Shown here one piece after another: positions 17,334-28,209 of a stretch of DNA of 64,000 bases (the first letter of the stretch is position 1; every line of letters begins with the position of its first letter). This DNA comes from Myxococcales bacterium (GTDB taxonomy: Bacteria > Myxococcota_A > Polyangia > Haliangiales > Haliangiaceae): contig CANKMW010000016.1 in the NCBI GenBank assembly GCA_947483555.1, forward strand, positions 56,172 to 120,171, given 5' to 3'. The notes under the pieces are model-generated. The model did not search any database. It was not told where the DNA came from and was given only the letters and a program-made list of their open reading frames with translations. The position numbers and the translations under genes were made by a program.

Positions 17334-19829
17334 GTGAGAGATAGCAGCGAGCGCGAGCTCGAGCGGGTCGCCGACGTGCCGCCCCGGCCCGAACGGCCGC
17401 TGCGTCCGGTCGGCTGGCTGCTGGCGCCCGAGCTGCTCGCCCACGTCCGCGCCATCCTGCACCAGCGCCGCAACGACCCCCGCGACTGGATGCCGGTGGT
17501 GCCCGGCCACGCTCACGTCGAGGACGGCGCGCCCGATGCCGGTCGGGTCCGCGACGTGCGCATCACCGCGGTCGGTGGCGGCGCCAGCGACGACGCCGCC
17601 GAGGGCGAGGCGCCGCCGCCGCGGGTGGTGCCACCCGAGCGCGGCGAGCTGTGGTTCGACTACGTCGCCGACACCGGTGACGGCGGCGCCGCGATGTTCT
17701 CGATCGCGTATCTCCTGCAGGCCGACCTGCGGCTCGACGAGCGGGCCCCGGATCGCGATCGCACCGACGGCGCGACCGTGGTCGTTGCCGGCGCCGCGGG
17801 CGGTGGCCCACCGGACTTGCCGCGCGGACAGTTCCTGCTGTTCGGCGGTGACACCGCCTACTACGTCGCCGACCAGGCGACGCTGGCGGCGCGGGTCCGG
17901 GCGCCGTTCACGTGGGCGGCGCGGGCGCTGGCGGCGCGCGGCGCGGTCCTGTACCCGCGGCGGCGGCTGTACGGGATTCCCGGCAACCACGACTGGTACG
18001 ACGACCTCGACGGGTTCGGTGCGATGTTTCGCAGGGACGTGGCGGGTGCGGTGGCGCGGCCGCGCCTGACCTGGTTGGCGGCGCTGTTCGGGCTCGGTGG
18101 GCTGGGCGAGCACGGGCCGCCGCTCGACCTCGCCGGCTTCGAGCGGGTGCAGACGGCCTCGTACCTCGCCCTCGAACTGCCGTGGGACTGGCAGTTGTGG
18201 GGCCTCGACGTCGACGTCGGGCTCGATCCGCGCCAGGAGCGGTACTTCCGCAGCCTGCCGCGCAGCGCCAAGCAGGTGGTGTGCACCGGATCGCCGGCGG
18301 TGGCGCTCGGCACGGTGTGGTGCGAGCCGGGGCACCGAGACGCGCTGGCGCGGCTCGATCTGCCGGCGTACTTCGACGACGGCGCGGCGGAGCCGCCGGC
18401 CGGAACCTGCCGGCTCGACCTGGCCGGGGACATTCATCATTACGCGCGCTACGAGGCGCCGGGAACCGCCGCCGAAACCGTCGCCGAAACCGTAACCGTA
18501 GCCGAAACCGTAGCCGAAACCGAAACCGTAGCCGAAACCGAAACCGTGGCCGAAGCCAAATCCGCGACCGCGGGTGGGCCGGCGCCGTATCGCTCCGTCG
18601 TGTCAGGCCTCGGCGGCGCCTTCCATCACCCCAGCTTCCCGGCAGTCGGCCCGCGCGTACCGAGCGCGACGTTTCCGTCCGCGGCGGCGTCGCGGCGGGC
18701 GGTGGCCCGCCGCCTGTTCAACCCGATCTGGCTGTTCCGCGGTGGCCTCATCCGCGTCGTGCCGCTCGCCTGCTGCATCTTCCTCGCCGCCGCCGCGACC
18801 AGCGCCACCGGTACCGGCTGGCTCTTCGATCGCATGCTGGCGGGCGTCGGCATCGAGCGCGAGTCCGGGGTCTGGAACGGCGCGTCGACCGCGATCCCGG
18901 TGCGCGCCGGCACCGACGTGCTGGTGACGTCGGCGTGGTTCCTGGCCTCGCTGATCGCCGCCGCGGCCCTCATCATCGTCGCGATGTCGTGGGCGGGTCG
19001 GGTCGCCGCCGCCCACGCCGCCGACCCCGATCGCAAGCGCTCGATCCTCGAGCTTCGCCGCAGCGTCGACGTCTTCGATCCCCGGCGCAGCTACTGGCTG
19101 GCGTGGAGCCTCGGCCTGGCCGGGGTGGCCATGCCGTTCGCCGTGCCGGTGGCGCTCGACTTCGACGCGCCCGGCGCGATCTGGTTCGACGTCGGGTTCT
19201 ACCTGGTGGTCACGATCGGCCTCGGCGGCGGCGTGATCCTGGGCGCGGTGTTCGGCGCCCGCCGCCACCGCTGGCCGCGCCGTCTGACGCTCGGGGTGCT
19301 CGGCTTCGGCCACAGCGCGGCGCAGTTGCTCACGCCGCTGGTGATCACCCGCATCGCGCTGGCGACGTGGTGGGCGGTGCCGGCCATGATCGCGGTCACC
19401 GTCGCCGGACTTCCCCTCGGCCACGCGCTCTTTGCGCGCGGCGGTCGCGGCCACGCCGGACCGCTCGCGGTCGCCGGCCTGGTCTTCGCGGCGGCCACGC
19501 TGGCGGTCGCGGTGGTCGCCGCCGACGGGGTCGCGGTCGCGCCCCACGGCACCGCCGAGCACGTCGCGGTCTGGCTCGGCGGCGCGCTGCTGGCCATGTT
19601 CTTCGGCTGTGCGCTGTTCGGGTGGTACCTGGCCATCGCCGGGTCGCTCGATGGCCACTTCAACGAGATGGCGGCGGCGGCGCTGGTCGATCGCTACCGC
19701 CAGTTCATCCGCTTCCGGCTCACGGCCGATCGGCTCACCGCGTACGTGATCGGCATCGACGACGTGACGATGGATCCGGCGCGGCTGCGGCCTCGCCTGG
19801 TCGATCGCTTCGACATCGCCCCCCGCTGA
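17334..19829 (+). CDS. Large membrane-bound calcineurin-like metallophosphoesterase
   Basis: 831 residues from GTG 17334, 15 bases after rimO. The N-terminal 400 residues carry metallophosphoesterase motifs: D-x-G-D at 113-116, GGDTAYY at 171-177, GNHDWYD at 217-223 and a late GDIHHYARY. A low-complexity AETV repeat (18468-18556) follows and then about seven membrane segments. The C-terminus is cytosolic-looking and basic. Predicted to hydrolyse phosphoesters at the membrane; substrate unknown. Confidence 0.8.
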   Translation: MRDSSERELERVADVPPRPERPLRPVGWLLAPELLAHVRAILHQRRNDPRDWMPVVPGHAHVEDGAPDAGRVRDVRITAVGGGASDDAAEGEAPPPRVVPPERGELWFDYVADTGDGGAAMFSIAYLLQADLRLDERAPDRDRTDGATVVVAGAAGGGPPDLPRGQFLLFGGDTAYYVADQATLAARVRAPFTWAARALAARGAVLYPRRRLYGIPGNHDWYDDLDGFGAMFRRDVAGAVARPRLTWLAALFGLGGLGEHGPPLDLAGFERVQTASYLALELPWDWQLWGLDVDVGLDPRQERYFRSLPRSAKQVVCTGSPAVALGTVWCEPGHRDALARLDLPAYFDDGAAEPPAGTCRLDLAGDIHHYARYEAPGTAAETVAETVTVAETVAETETVAETETVAEAKSATAGGPAPYRSVVSGLGGAFHHPSFPAVGPRVPSATFPSAAASRRAVARRLFNPIWLFRGGLIRVVPLACCIFLAAAATSATGTGWLFDRMLAGVGIERESGVWNGASTAIPVRAGTDVLVTSAWFLASLIAAAALIIVAMSWAGRVAAAHAADPDRKRSILELRRSVDVFDPRRSYWLAWSLGLAGVAMPFAVPVALDFDAPGAIWFDVGFYLVVTIGLGGGVILGAVFGARRHRWPRRLTLGVLGFGHSAAQLLTPLVITRIALATWWAVPAMIAVTVAGLPLGHALFARGGRGHAGPLAVAGLVFAAATLAVAVVAADGVAVAPHGTAEHVAVWLGGALLAMFFGCALFGWYLAIAGSLDGHFNEMAAAALVDRYRQFIRFRLTADRLTAYVIGIDDVTMDPARLRPRLVDRFDIAPR
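18468..18556 (+). repeat. GCCGAAACC hexamer-type coding repeat
   Basis: Alternating GCCGAAACC and GTAGCC/GTCGCC units encode the AETVAETV linker of the phosphoesterase. It is the reverse complement of the GGTTTCGG motif at 9741-9898. Confidence 0.8.
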
Positions 19830-19903
19830 TCGCTCGAGGCCGCGCTTGTGGGCGCGACCGCTTTCTGGCCAACTGCGCCAAACTTTTTCCAAAGGACACC
19901 TCG

Positions 19904-20500
19904 ATGAAACGCATGATGATCGCCGTCGCCCTGGTCGCGCTGCTCGCTCCACTCGGCGCGTGCAAGAAGAAGGAAGACGCGGGCGCCGGGAGCGCCAAGG
20001 CGTCGGGCAGCGCCGCCGCCAGCGGCAGCGCCGCCGCCAGCGGCAGCGCCGCCGCCAGTGGCAGCGCTGCTCCGGTCGTGGCGGATCCGGTCGTGGCTGA
20101 CCCCGGCGGCAGCGGCACCGCGATGGCGCTGGAGGAGGGCAAGATGGGCAAGAAGGACTCGGCTCGTCCGGCCACCGTGACCGACGAGATGGTGTCGGTC
20201 GCCGACAAGTTGATCGGCGCCATGGAGGAGATGGGCAAGGAGCTCACCGCCGCCGACAAGGACTGCGCCAAGGGCGCCGCCGCGCTCAAGGGCGGCGCTG
20301 CCAAGCTGCAGCCGATCGCCGCGCAGGTGAAGAAGTTCAAGGATATGGAAGACCCCGCCGCCGACGAGTGGTTCAAGGGCAACTACGCGCCGCGGATGAT
20401 GGCGGCGATGAGCGGGATGATGACGCTCGCCCAGGCCTGCGCCACCGACAAGGACTTCCAGGCCGCCACCGAGGCGTTCGGCAACTCGATGGACATGTGA
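19904..20500 (+). CDS. Lipoprotein carrying the LEEGKMGKKDS motif
   Basis: 198 residues from ATG 19904. Signal peptide with lipobox ending LGAC (Cys 20). Then KKKED, an Ala/Ser/Gly repeat (about 34-55), and residues 71-86 reading GTAMALEEGKMGKKDS. The gliding FHA/TonB-like protein encoded at 44536-46890 has GTAMMLEEGKMGKKDS at its residues 531-546, 15 of 16 identical. The remaining 100 residues are helical with Cys 98 and Cys 149 in mature-domain positions. Outer-membrane or periplasmic; the motif hints at shared partners with the gliding-type envelope proteins. Confidence 0.75.
   Translation: MKRMMIAVALVALLAPLGACKKKEDAGAGSAKASGSAAASGSAAASGSAAASGSAAPVVADPVVADPGGSGTAMALEEGKMGKKDSARPATVTDEMVSVADKLIGAMEEMGKELTAADKDCAKGAAALKGGAAKLQPIAAQVKKFKDMEDPAADEWFKGNYAPRMMAAMSGMMTLAQACATDKDFQAATEAFGNSMDM
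20006..20065 (+). repeat. 18-base in-frame GSAAAS repeat
   Basis: Three nearly identical copies of GGCAGCGCCGCCGCCAGC, encoding GSAAAS, in the linker right after the lipobox of this lipoprotein. Confidence 0.85.
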
Positions 20501-20506
20501 TCCGAG

Positions 20507-20542
20507 GCCCCGCGGTCGCGCGCCAGCCCGCGCCCGTGGGGC
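20507..20542. terminator. Hairpin between convergent genes
   Basis: GCCCCGCGG (20507-20515) pairs with CCGTGGGGC (20534-20542), nine pairs including one G-T wobble, in the 43-base gap between two convergent stop codons. There is no T-run, so termination is only likely. Confidence 0.4.
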
Positions 20543-20543
20543 A

Positions 20544-21272
20544 CTATTCCATCCTGGTGATGCGGCGGATGGCGAGCGCGATCGCGAGGGCGCCGATCAC
20601 CACCAGGGTGACGCCGCCGGCGAGCGCGCCGGTTTCGGTGAAGCCGGCGATCGAGCGGCCGCCGAAGGCGATCGAGATGTACTGCAGCTTGAAGGGCAGG
20701 ATGCCGATCGGCGCGTCGACGGCCAGCAACCACATCACCGAGGCGGCCACCGCATACTTCGGCACCAGGGTGGCCAGCGCGGCGACCAGGCCGGCGGCGA
20801 CCAGCGCCGCGGCGGCGATCCCGGCCACGCCGCGCAGGGCAACGCTGGTCGGCACCACGCCCGGGCCGCCGATCACCAGCCACGACACGGTCAGGCCGGC
20901 GACCAGGATCAGGGCGGCGACCGGCGCCAGCCCGAGCAGCTTGCCGGCGACGATCGACCATCGCGGCAAGGCCCGCGACCACAGATAGGCGCTGGTCTTG
21001 TCCTCGAGCTCGTCGGCGATCGACGGCGCGACCAGGAGCGACGGCACGATCGGCAGCGCCAGCAGCGACAGCTCGAACGCCGCCCGCCACACCTCGAGCC
21101 GATCGTGGCCGATGCCGACCCGCACCGAGACGACGATCACCGGCAACAGCGCCAGCGCCAGCGCCAGCCACAACGCCTTGCCGCGCAGGGCGCGAAACAG
21201 GGCCAGCCGGGCCAGCGCCTGGGTGGCGGCGACGCCGCTGAGGCCGGTCGGGTTCACGGTGTCGGTGGTCAT
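20544..21272 (-). CDS. ABC-2 type permease
   Basis: 242 residues with about six hydrophobic helices (for example ALWLALALALLPVIVVSV). Overlaps the upstream ATPase gene by four bases. Belongs to the ABC-2 exporter class: the ED(K/E)TSAYLW segment near residue 90 is typical of permeases for antibiotics, lipids or other small molecules. Pairs with the ATPase encoded at 21269-22207. Confidence 0.85.
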   Translation of the reverse strand: MTTDTVNPTGLSGVAATQALARLALFRALRGKALWLALALALLPVIVVSVRVGIGHDRLEVWRAAFELSLLALPIVPSLLVAPSIADELEDKTSAYLWSRALPRWSIVAGKLLGLAPVAALILVAGLTVSWLVIGGPGVVPTSVALRGVAGIAAAALVAAGLVAALATLVPKYAVAASVMWLLAVDAPIGILPFKLQYISIAFGGRSIAGFTETGALAGGVTLVVIGALAIALAIRRITRME

Positions 21273-22207
21273 TCGTCGCTTCCGCCCGCCGACCCGCCGG
21301 TCAGGTACTCGAACACCGCGCCCAGGTTGTTGTCGGGCGAGGTCATCGCGCGCAGCTCGATGCCCCGCTCGACGATCGCGGCCGCCAGATCGTCGTAGCA
21401 GCGATCGGGGTCACGGGTCTCGACCACCACCGCGCGGCGCTCCATCACCAGCCGCGCCACGTGGTCGGCGCCGGCCACCGCCGCCGCGATCTCGCGCGGC
21501 CGGTCGCACTCGACGCGGATCCGGTGCGGGTGCTGGTCGATCAGCTTGCGGATCTCGTAGATGTTGCCCTCGGCCAGCACCTGACCGCGGTAGATGACGA
21601 CGATGTCCTCGGTCAGCGCCTCGATCTCGTACAGCACGTGCGACGACACCACGACCGTCTTGCCGCCGTCGGCCAGCTTCTTGATGCGTTCGATGATGTC
21701 GATGCGCGCCATCGGATCGACGCCGGTGAGCGGCTCGTCGAGGATCAGGAGCTCGGGATCGTGGGCCAGGGTCGCCGCCAGCTTGGTGCGCTGGCGCATG
21801 CCCTTGGAGAAGCCGCGCACCCGCCGGTCCATGGCCTCGGTCATGCCCATGGCGTCGAGGGCGCGGACGGCGGCCGCGCCGGCGTCGGCGCGCGGCACGC
21901 CGGCGAGGTGGGCCAGCACCGTCACCAGCTCGCGGGCGGTCAGCTCGTCGTAGGTGCTCTCGTGCTCGGGGCTGTAGCCGATCCGCCGCCGCACCCTGGC
22001 GTCGGTGAACGGCTGCCCGCCCAGCACCTCGATGGTGCCGCGGCTGGGCCGCAACAGGCCCGCCATCAGCTTCATGAGCGTCGACTTGCCGGCGCCGTTG
22101 GGGCCCAGCAGCCCGACCACGCCGCCGGGCAAGGTCCAGGTCACGTCCGAGACGCCGAGCACGTGCCCGTACCACTTCGAGACCCGCTCGGCGCGCACCG
22201 CGGTCAC
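21269..22207 (-). CDS. ABC transporter ATP-binding subunit
   Basis: 312 residues from GTG 22207 overlapping the stop of the upstream permease by 4 bases. Walker A GPNGAGKST, signature FSKGMRQR, Walker B LLILDEPLTGVDP and switch SSHVL are all intact. A C-terminal domain of about 90 residues follows the ATPase core, a common regulatory tail of ABC-2 exporters. Cytosolic side of the inner membrane. Confidence 0.93.
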   Translation of the reverse strand: MTAVRAERVSKWYGHVLGVSDVTWTLPGGVVGLLGPNGAGKSTLMKLMAGLLRPSRGTIEVLGGQPFTDARVRRRIGYSPEHESTYDELTARELVTVLAHLAGVPRADAGAAAVRALDAMGMTEAMDRRVRGFSKGMRQRTKLAATLAHDPELLILDEPLTGVDPMARIDIIERIKKLADGGKTVVVSSHVLYEIEALTEDIVVIYRGQVLAEGNIYEIRKLIDQHPHRIRVECDRPREIAAAVAGADHVARLVMERRAVVVETRDPDRCYDDLAAAIVERGIELRAMTSPDNNLGAVFEYLTGGSAGGSDE

Positions 22208-23108
22208 GACGAGCCTCCGACCGCGCCCTGGGACACCTTGGTGACCTGCTTCACGACGATCACGACCGCGCCCGCGCTCTGCGCCACCAGGCTGACCACC
22301 GCCGCCCACAGCGGCGGCAGCTTGGCCTCGGCGACCTGGACGTCGAACAGATCGAAGGCGATGGCGTCGACCGCCGACGCCGGATCGACCGCGCTGAGCG
22401 GTGACCACGTCAACGCGCCGATGATCGCGATCGTCGACACGCCGACGATGTAGTACGCCGCCCACAGGCCGAGGGCGATGGTGCGGCGACCGGCCAGGGC
22501 CGACGCCGCCAGCGGCATCGCCGCGTAGGCGACGGTCGCGAACGCGCCCACCACCAGCACCTTGGGCAGGATCACCAGCTGGTCGAGGGCCTCGTCCGAG
22601 GTCGCCGACATCCCGATGCGGAACAGCGCCAGCGCCACCGGCCCGGCCAGGAAGATGGTCGCCATCAAGATGACCTGGCCGGCCAGCTTGCCGATGACGT
22701 AGTCGAGCGGCCGCACCGGGCGCGAGAAGTAGAACGTGAACGCGCCGGTCTCCTGATCGCGGGCGATCGCCGCGGCGCCGATGGTCATCGTGACCATGAA
22801 CCCAGCCCTGTTGTAGAAGTCGTAGGCGAGCGGCAGCGCGCCGTCGAGCATCCGGACCGGGGCCCCCATCTGCTTGAGGGCGCGGATGGTGTCGAAGGTC
22901 TGCAGGTACATGAACCCGCCGGCGACCACCGTGATGATGAGCGCCAGCAGGAGCCACGGCTTCAGGCGCCACCAGGTCTTCCACGCGTACGACAGGTGCT
23001 GGCGCATGATCACGCGCCACAGGGTCGCCGGCGATCGGCGCTCGCCCGCATAGCGGGCGTAGCCGAGGTCGTGGATCACGCCCTTGCCAGGGGTCAGCGC
23101 CGGCCCGT

Positions 23109-23112
<4 letters not shown>
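22204..23112 (-). CDS. ABC-2 type permease
   Basis: 302 residues from GTG 23112 (overlaps the upstream ATPase gene's TGA). About six membrane helices and the ABC-2 hallmark AIARDQETGAFTFYFSRP near residue 115. The N-terminal 40 residues contain HDLGYARYAGERR, often seen at the start of such permeases in myxobacteria-like genomes. Works with one of the two adjacent ATPases. Confidence 0.87.
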
Positions 23113-24053
<941 letters not shown>

Positions 24054-24156
24054 CTGGTCTCGGATCACGTAGCACGTCAGCGCCGCGGCCGGCGCGACCG
24101 ACCGAGCGCTTGTTGCGTGTGGACGGCGGCGCTCGCCGAGCGGTACCATCGTCGAC

Positions 24157-26037
24157 ATGCGGGACTGGCGGCGGGCCGCGTGCGACGAACCCGACGACCG
24201 ACATCAGCCGGTGCAGCACAAGGCACGCCCGGACGGGCCCCAGATCGGTGGGCCGGTCGCGGGGGCCGGCGACCAGATCCATCCCCTGGCCTCCACCGCC
24301 GCGGATCCCGAGCGGCCGCCGCTCGCCTCGCCATCGTCGGCACCCGGCGACGACCCGTTCGGCATGCACCTGCTCGGGCCGCCGGCGGCCGAGGCGACGC
24401 CCGAGGCGACGGCAGCCGCGCCGCCGGTGCAGCACCAGGGCGGCGGCGAGTCGGCCGACATGCATGCCACGGCCGAGGCGGGTGCCGCGGGCGCCGCCGA
24501 CCGCTTGCCGTTCTTCGACCAGATCCAGCGATCGTTCGGCGCCCACGACGTCAGCGGCATCCGCGCCCACACCGACGGAGCCGCTGCTGATGCGAACGCG
24601 GCGATGGGCTCGCAGGCGTACGCGCGCGGCAACGACGTCGCCTTCGGTGGCGCTCCGCAGCTGCACACCGCGGCGCACGAAGCGGCGCACGTGATCCAGC
24701 AGCGCGCCGGCGTCCACCTGCAGGGCGGGGTCGGCACGCCTGGCGATCCCTACGAGCGCCATGCCGACGCGGTGGCCGACCTCGTGGTGAGCGGCGGCTC
24801 GGCCGAGTCGTTGCTCTCGACGATGGCCGGCGCAGCCGGCGGCGGGTCGCCGGCGAGCGGCGCGGTGCAGCACCAGACCGTGCCGGCCAGCGACACCAAC
24901 CCATCGCCATCCCCGCCATCAGGCCAGGGCGCGGCGGCGCCCACCCAGACCGCGGTCCAGCGGGTGTGGGCCGCGACGTCGACCAACAACCTGCCCGGGT
25001 TGATCGCGATCCAGCACGACCTCCGCCAGCAGATGTTGACCGACACCCTGCACCCGCCCGCCGATGCCCGCGAGGGACTGGCCATCGCGCGACAGTGGAC
25101 GATGGATCGGGTCGCGGCGGTCCGCGACTCGTACGCGGCGCGGATCGCGGCGGCGTCCACGGGCGCCACCACGGGCGCGGATGGGACCGGCGCGGTCGAG
25201 GCGCTCGAGGTCAGCATGGATGCCGACTGCACGCCGTTTCTCGATGTCCTGATGCACGGCGATCCGCAGTACCGCTATCTCCACCCCGACGCGGCCGTGA
25301 GCGAGAAGGTGTTCGCCGCGGTGCGCCTCCACTCCGCGCGGCGCGGCGTCGCGCAGATCGGACACCGCGCCGACGCCGAGGACGAGTCGCGCGCCCACGG
25401 CAGGGTCGCGACCGAGTCGTGGTGTGGCGCCTTCGCCTTCACCCAGGCTGAACAAGGTGCTGGCTTCGATCAGCACTGGGTGGTGCACATGCAGGGCGAG
25501 GGCGGTATTCGCTCGGCGCTCGCGTACGGCGGCATGGCCCATGTGTGGCTGTGGGCGTTCGACCACTGGGAGAATCTGCGCGCCTATCACGCCGGCCGTG
25601 GATCGGAGCGCTGGTACGAGGCGATCCGCCGCGCCCCGCCATCGCGAGGCATCCAGCCCGGCGATCTGGTCCTGATCGACAACAATTTCGGAACCGACCC
25701 CGACCACATCACGACGGCGATCTCGTTCGATGGTCGCTTCCTCACCACCGTCGGTGGCAACCAGGGCGGCAGCCGACGAACGGACGAGACCGGTGTGAGC
25801 CGGAGCGGTCATGGGATCGATCTCCAGGCCAACCCCGAGGCGAACGATGTCCGGCAAACCGACGCCGCGGGCCACCGGATCCCACAGACCGTCGACCGCG
25901 ACCTCGGCCCGAAGCACACCCGGGTCCACGGCGTCGGCCGCTGGTCGATCGTCGACTACGAGCGCCACATCTACAGCACCAGCCCGCAGCGGCCCACCGC
26001 GCCTCCGACCAGCGCCCAGCTGGCCGCGCGCGGCTGA
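24157..26037 (+). CDS. DUF4157 (eCIS core) protein with CHAP-like C-terminus
   Basis: 626 residues. The DUF4157 domain (about 115-210) has the zincin-like HEAAHVIQQ (H174, E175, H178) and a likely third ligand in DPYERHAD (E200). Pro/Ala-rich linkers flank it. The C-terminal part (about 415-600) shows the CHAP/NlpC-P60-like arrangement: C423 in [16 protein letters not shown]517 in [10 protein letters not shown] and N535 in VGGNQGG. DUF4157 proteins occur in extracellular contractile injection systems as payload-associated proteins, so this may be an injected or secreted peptidoglycan amidase. No sheath, tube or baseplate genes are in the window, and no signal peptide is visible. Confidence 0.8.
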   Translation: MRDWRRAACDEPDDRHQPVQHKARPDGPQIGGPVAGAGDQIHPLASTAADPERPPLASPSSAPGDDPFGMHLLGPPAAEATPEATAAAPPVQHQGGGESADMHATAEAGAAGAADRLPFFDQIQRSFGAHDVSGIRAHTDGAAADANAAMGSQAYARGNDVAFGGAPQLHTAAHEAAHVIQQRAGVHLQGGVGTPGDPYERHADAVADLVVSGGSAESLLSTMAGAAGGGSPASGAVQHQTVPASDTNPSPSPPSGQGAAAPTQTAVQRVWAATSTNNLPGLIAIQHDLRQQMLTDTLHPPADAREGLAIARQWTMDRVAAVRDSYAARIAAASTGATTGADGTGAVEALEVSMDADCTPFLDVLMHGDPQYRYLHPDAAVSEKVFAAVRLHSARRGVAQIGHRADAEDESRAHGRVATESWCGAFAFTQAEQGAGFDQHWVVHMQGEGGIRSALAYGGMAHVWLWAFDHWENLRAYHAGRGSERWYEAIRRAPPSRGIQPGDLVLIDNNFGTDPDHITTAISFDGRFLTTVGGNQGGSRRTDETGVSRSGHGIDLQANPEANDVRQTDAAGHRIPQTVDRDLGPKHTRVHGVGRWSIVDYERHIYSTSPQRPTAPPTSAQLAARG

Positions 26038-26072
26038 GGCTTGCCGCTCGCCTTGGCGTCGCCGCGCCGGCG

Positions 26073-27800
26073 TCAGTAGTTCATCCATTCGACGCAGCAG
26101 TAGACGTTGGCCTGCTCGCTGGAGGGGCGGGGCTGGACGCTCTGGGCGCTGCAGCCGGTCGAGACCGCGAACATGCCGCTGCCAAGTGGATCGGCGTGCC
26201 AGACCGCCGCCTGTCCCACCGCTCCGACGTAGCAGGCCGCGACCCGGTACTGCTCGACGGAGCAGAGCCTGGTTGGCGTGGCGCCGAAGTTGAGGTTGAA
26301 GCATTCCGACATGGCGGTGTCGTGATTGGCGGCGCCGCCGGGCCGGACACACAGGGTCGACGTGCCGAGATCGATGCGCACCATGTTCGCGGGACACTGC
26401 GCGACGCTGGTCGGACCCGCGGGCCCCTGCGGCCCTTGCCACCCCTGTGGACCTTGCGGCCCGGTGCCGCCGGTGTTGCCCGTCGGACCGATCGGTCCGG
26501 TGGCGCCGGTGTTGCCGGTTGAACCGGTGTTGCCCGTCGGCCCTTGCCACCCCTGTGGACCTTGCGGTCCGGTGGCGCCGGTGTTGCCCGTCGGACCGGT
26601 GTTGCCCGTTGGACCGGTGTTGCCGACGAGACCCTGCAGGCCTCGCGGTCCGACAGCGCCCGCGGGCCCGATCGCGCCGATCGCGCCGGTCGCGCCGGTC
26701 GCGCCGGCGGGACCCGCGGGACCGAGGTCGCCGATGAGCCCCTGGAGTCCTCGTGGCCCCACCGGCCCGATCGCGCCGGCAGCACCTGCGGACCCGGCGG
26801 GTCCGGTCGCACCGATCGCGCCGGTTGCACCCGCGGACCCGGTCGCGCCGGTTGCACCCGCGGACCCGGTCGCGCCGGTTGCGCCGATCGCGCCTGCGGG
26901 TCCAGCGGGTCCCGCGGGACCGGACGCGCCGGTCGCGCCGGTTGGACCCGCGGGACCGAGGTCGCCGATCAGTCCCTGCAGTCCTCGTGGTCCGATCGCA
27001 CCCGCGGGACCGGTCGCGCCGATCGCACCCGCCGGACCGACTGCGCCGATGGCCCCCGACGGACCGACCGCGCCGATCGCACCCGCGGGACCGATCGCAC
27101 CGACCGCACCCGCGGGACCGATCGCACCGGCCGCACCCGCGGGACCGACCGCACCGACCGCACCCGCGGGACCGACCGCACCGACCGCACCCGACGGACC
27201 GACCGCACCGACCGCGCCCGCGGGACCGACTGCACCCGCCGGACCGACCGCACCGACCGCGCCCGCGGGACCGACCGCACCCGCGGGACCGACCGCACCG
27301 ACCGCACCCGCCGGACCGACGAGCCCCGTCGGGTCGCCGACCCAGCGACCCTGGGCGTCGATCACCTGCATGGTGCCGATGTAGACCTGATCAGGATGGA
27401 TGTCGCCGACGACATCCCCGGCGACCAGCGCGTACGGAACACTGACCAGCTCCTCGCGCGGTGTCATCTCCGGATCGTCGGCGACCCGGATGCCGAGGAA
27501 GATCGGCATGCCGTCCATGAGCGGCAGGCTGGTCGTGCGCCCGAGCTGCGCGACGAAGTAGCCGTCGTCGAAGGTCACGGTCTGGGTCTCGGTCCAGCGC
27601 GAGCTGCCGCCGCTCGGCAGGGCATAGAGCGAGAACACCATCGTGCGCGCGCCGCTGACCGGCTGCTGGTCGGCGTCGAACAGTCGCCCGGTCTGGGTCA
27701 TCAAGGCAGGAACGTCGCCCTGACCGGCGTGAGCCGGTGAGGTCGAGAGCGCGGCCGCGACCAGCGCGGCCGCCAGGTTCGATCGAATCGTGGACTTCAT
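26073..27800 (-). CDS. Collagen-like exported protein
   Basis: 575 residues from ATG 27800, chosen because GGAG sits 7 bases upstream; an ATG at 27812 gives four more residues. Signal peptide (about 1-25, ending in PAHA). An N-terminal beta domain (about 28-155) has the [15 protein letters not shown] / [14 protein letters not shown] pattern of secreted fibre and collagen-like proteins. A collagen-type Gly-X-Y stretch runs about residues 160-470, and the C-terminus (about 472-575) has about seven Cys. It probably forms a surface or extracellular fibre. The upstream lipoprotein gene ends 15 bases before. Confidence 0.85.
   Translation of the reverse strand: MKSTIRSNLAAALVAAALSTSPAHAGQGDVPALMTQTGRLFDADQQPVSGARTMVFSLYALPSGGSSRWTETQTVTFDDGYFVAQLGRTTSLPLMDGMPIFLGIRVADDPEMTPREELVSVPYALVAGDVVGDIHPDQVYIGTMQVIDAQGRWVGDPTGLVGPAGAVGAVGPAGAVGPAGAVGAVGPAGAVGPAGAVGAVGPSGAVGAVGPAGAVGAVGPAGAAGAIGPAGAVGAIGPAGAIGAVGPSGAIGAVGPAGAIGATGPAGAIGPRGLQGLIGDLGPAGPTGATGASGPAGPAGPAGAIGATGATGSAGATGATGSAGATGAIGATGPAGSAGAAGAIGPVGPRGLQGLIGDLGPAGPAGATGATGAIGAIGPAGAVGPRGLQGLVGNTGPTGNTGPTGNTGATGPQGPQGWQGPTGNTGSTGNTGATGPIGPTGNTGGTGPQGPQGWQGPQGPAGPTSVAQCPANMVRIDLGTSTLCVRPGGAANHDTAMSECFNLNFGATPTRLCSVEQYRVAACYVGAVGQAAVWHADPLGSGMFAVSTGCSAQSVQPRPSSEQANVYCCVEWMNY
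26399..27326 (-). repeat. Gly-X-Y coding repeat tract
   Basis: About 930 bases of 9-18-base repeats encode Gly-X-Y triplets, mostly GPAGAVGAV and [11 protein letters not shown]. Similar sub-blocks ([19 protein letters not shown]) recur, showing internal duplication. Confidence 0.9.
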
Positions 27801-27815
27801 CAGGATCTCCATGAA

Positions 27816-28127
27816 TCAGGGCTGGGTCGCGCCGGTGACGCCGCCGCGGCGCTGGTAACTCGGCGATGCGCTCGAGCCATCGCCGCTCCGCAAGGTGCCG
27901 TACAGCGTGTAGCCAGGACTGCTGGCCTTCACGGCGCCGCTGACGGTGGCCTGCCCGGGGCGTCCGGTGGCCGCGGCGGCGTCGATGCCAGCGTCGACGC
28001 CGCCGTCGAGCGGCGCCGACGCATCGGTCTGGTTCGCGTCCGTGACGCCGCCGTCGGTGAACTGGGGCTTGGATGCGGTGCACGCCGCGGTCAGCAGCAG
28101 CAGGCCGAGCAGGGTTCTGAACGTCAC
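27816..28127 (-). CDS. Small lipoprotein upstream of the collagen-like gene
   Basis: 103 residues. Signal with LTAAC lipobox (Cys 16); then an Asp/Thr/Ala-rich linker and a short beta-like C-terminus (SGAVKASSPGYTLYGTLRSGDG). Same strand as the collagen-like gene and 15 bases from its start, so the pair are probably co-expressed, perhaps as fibre and anchor (inference). Confidence 0.7.
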   Translation of the reverse strand: MTFRTLLGLLLLTAACTASKPQFTDGGVTDANQTDASAPLDGGVDAGIDAAAATGRPGQATVSGAVKASSPGYTLYGTLRSGDGSSASPSYQRRGGVTGATQP

Positions 28128-28209
28128 ACCCGGTTCGAGACCGCCGCCCGGACCTGTGAGCGTCGCCGGTCAGATCAAAGCGTGGAACCCTCGACGATGC
28201 GCGGTGCGA

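Noticed and set aside
15861..18440. Minus-strand ORF of about 860 codons opposite rimO and the phosphoesterase gene
   Set aside because: It is antisense to two convincing genes, has His/Arg/Gly-rich composition without domains, and is expected from high-GC third positions.
26326..27384. Plus-strand Pro-rich ORF opposite the collagen-like gene
   Set aside because: Mirror of the Gly-X-Y repeat; no start signal and no conserved sequence.
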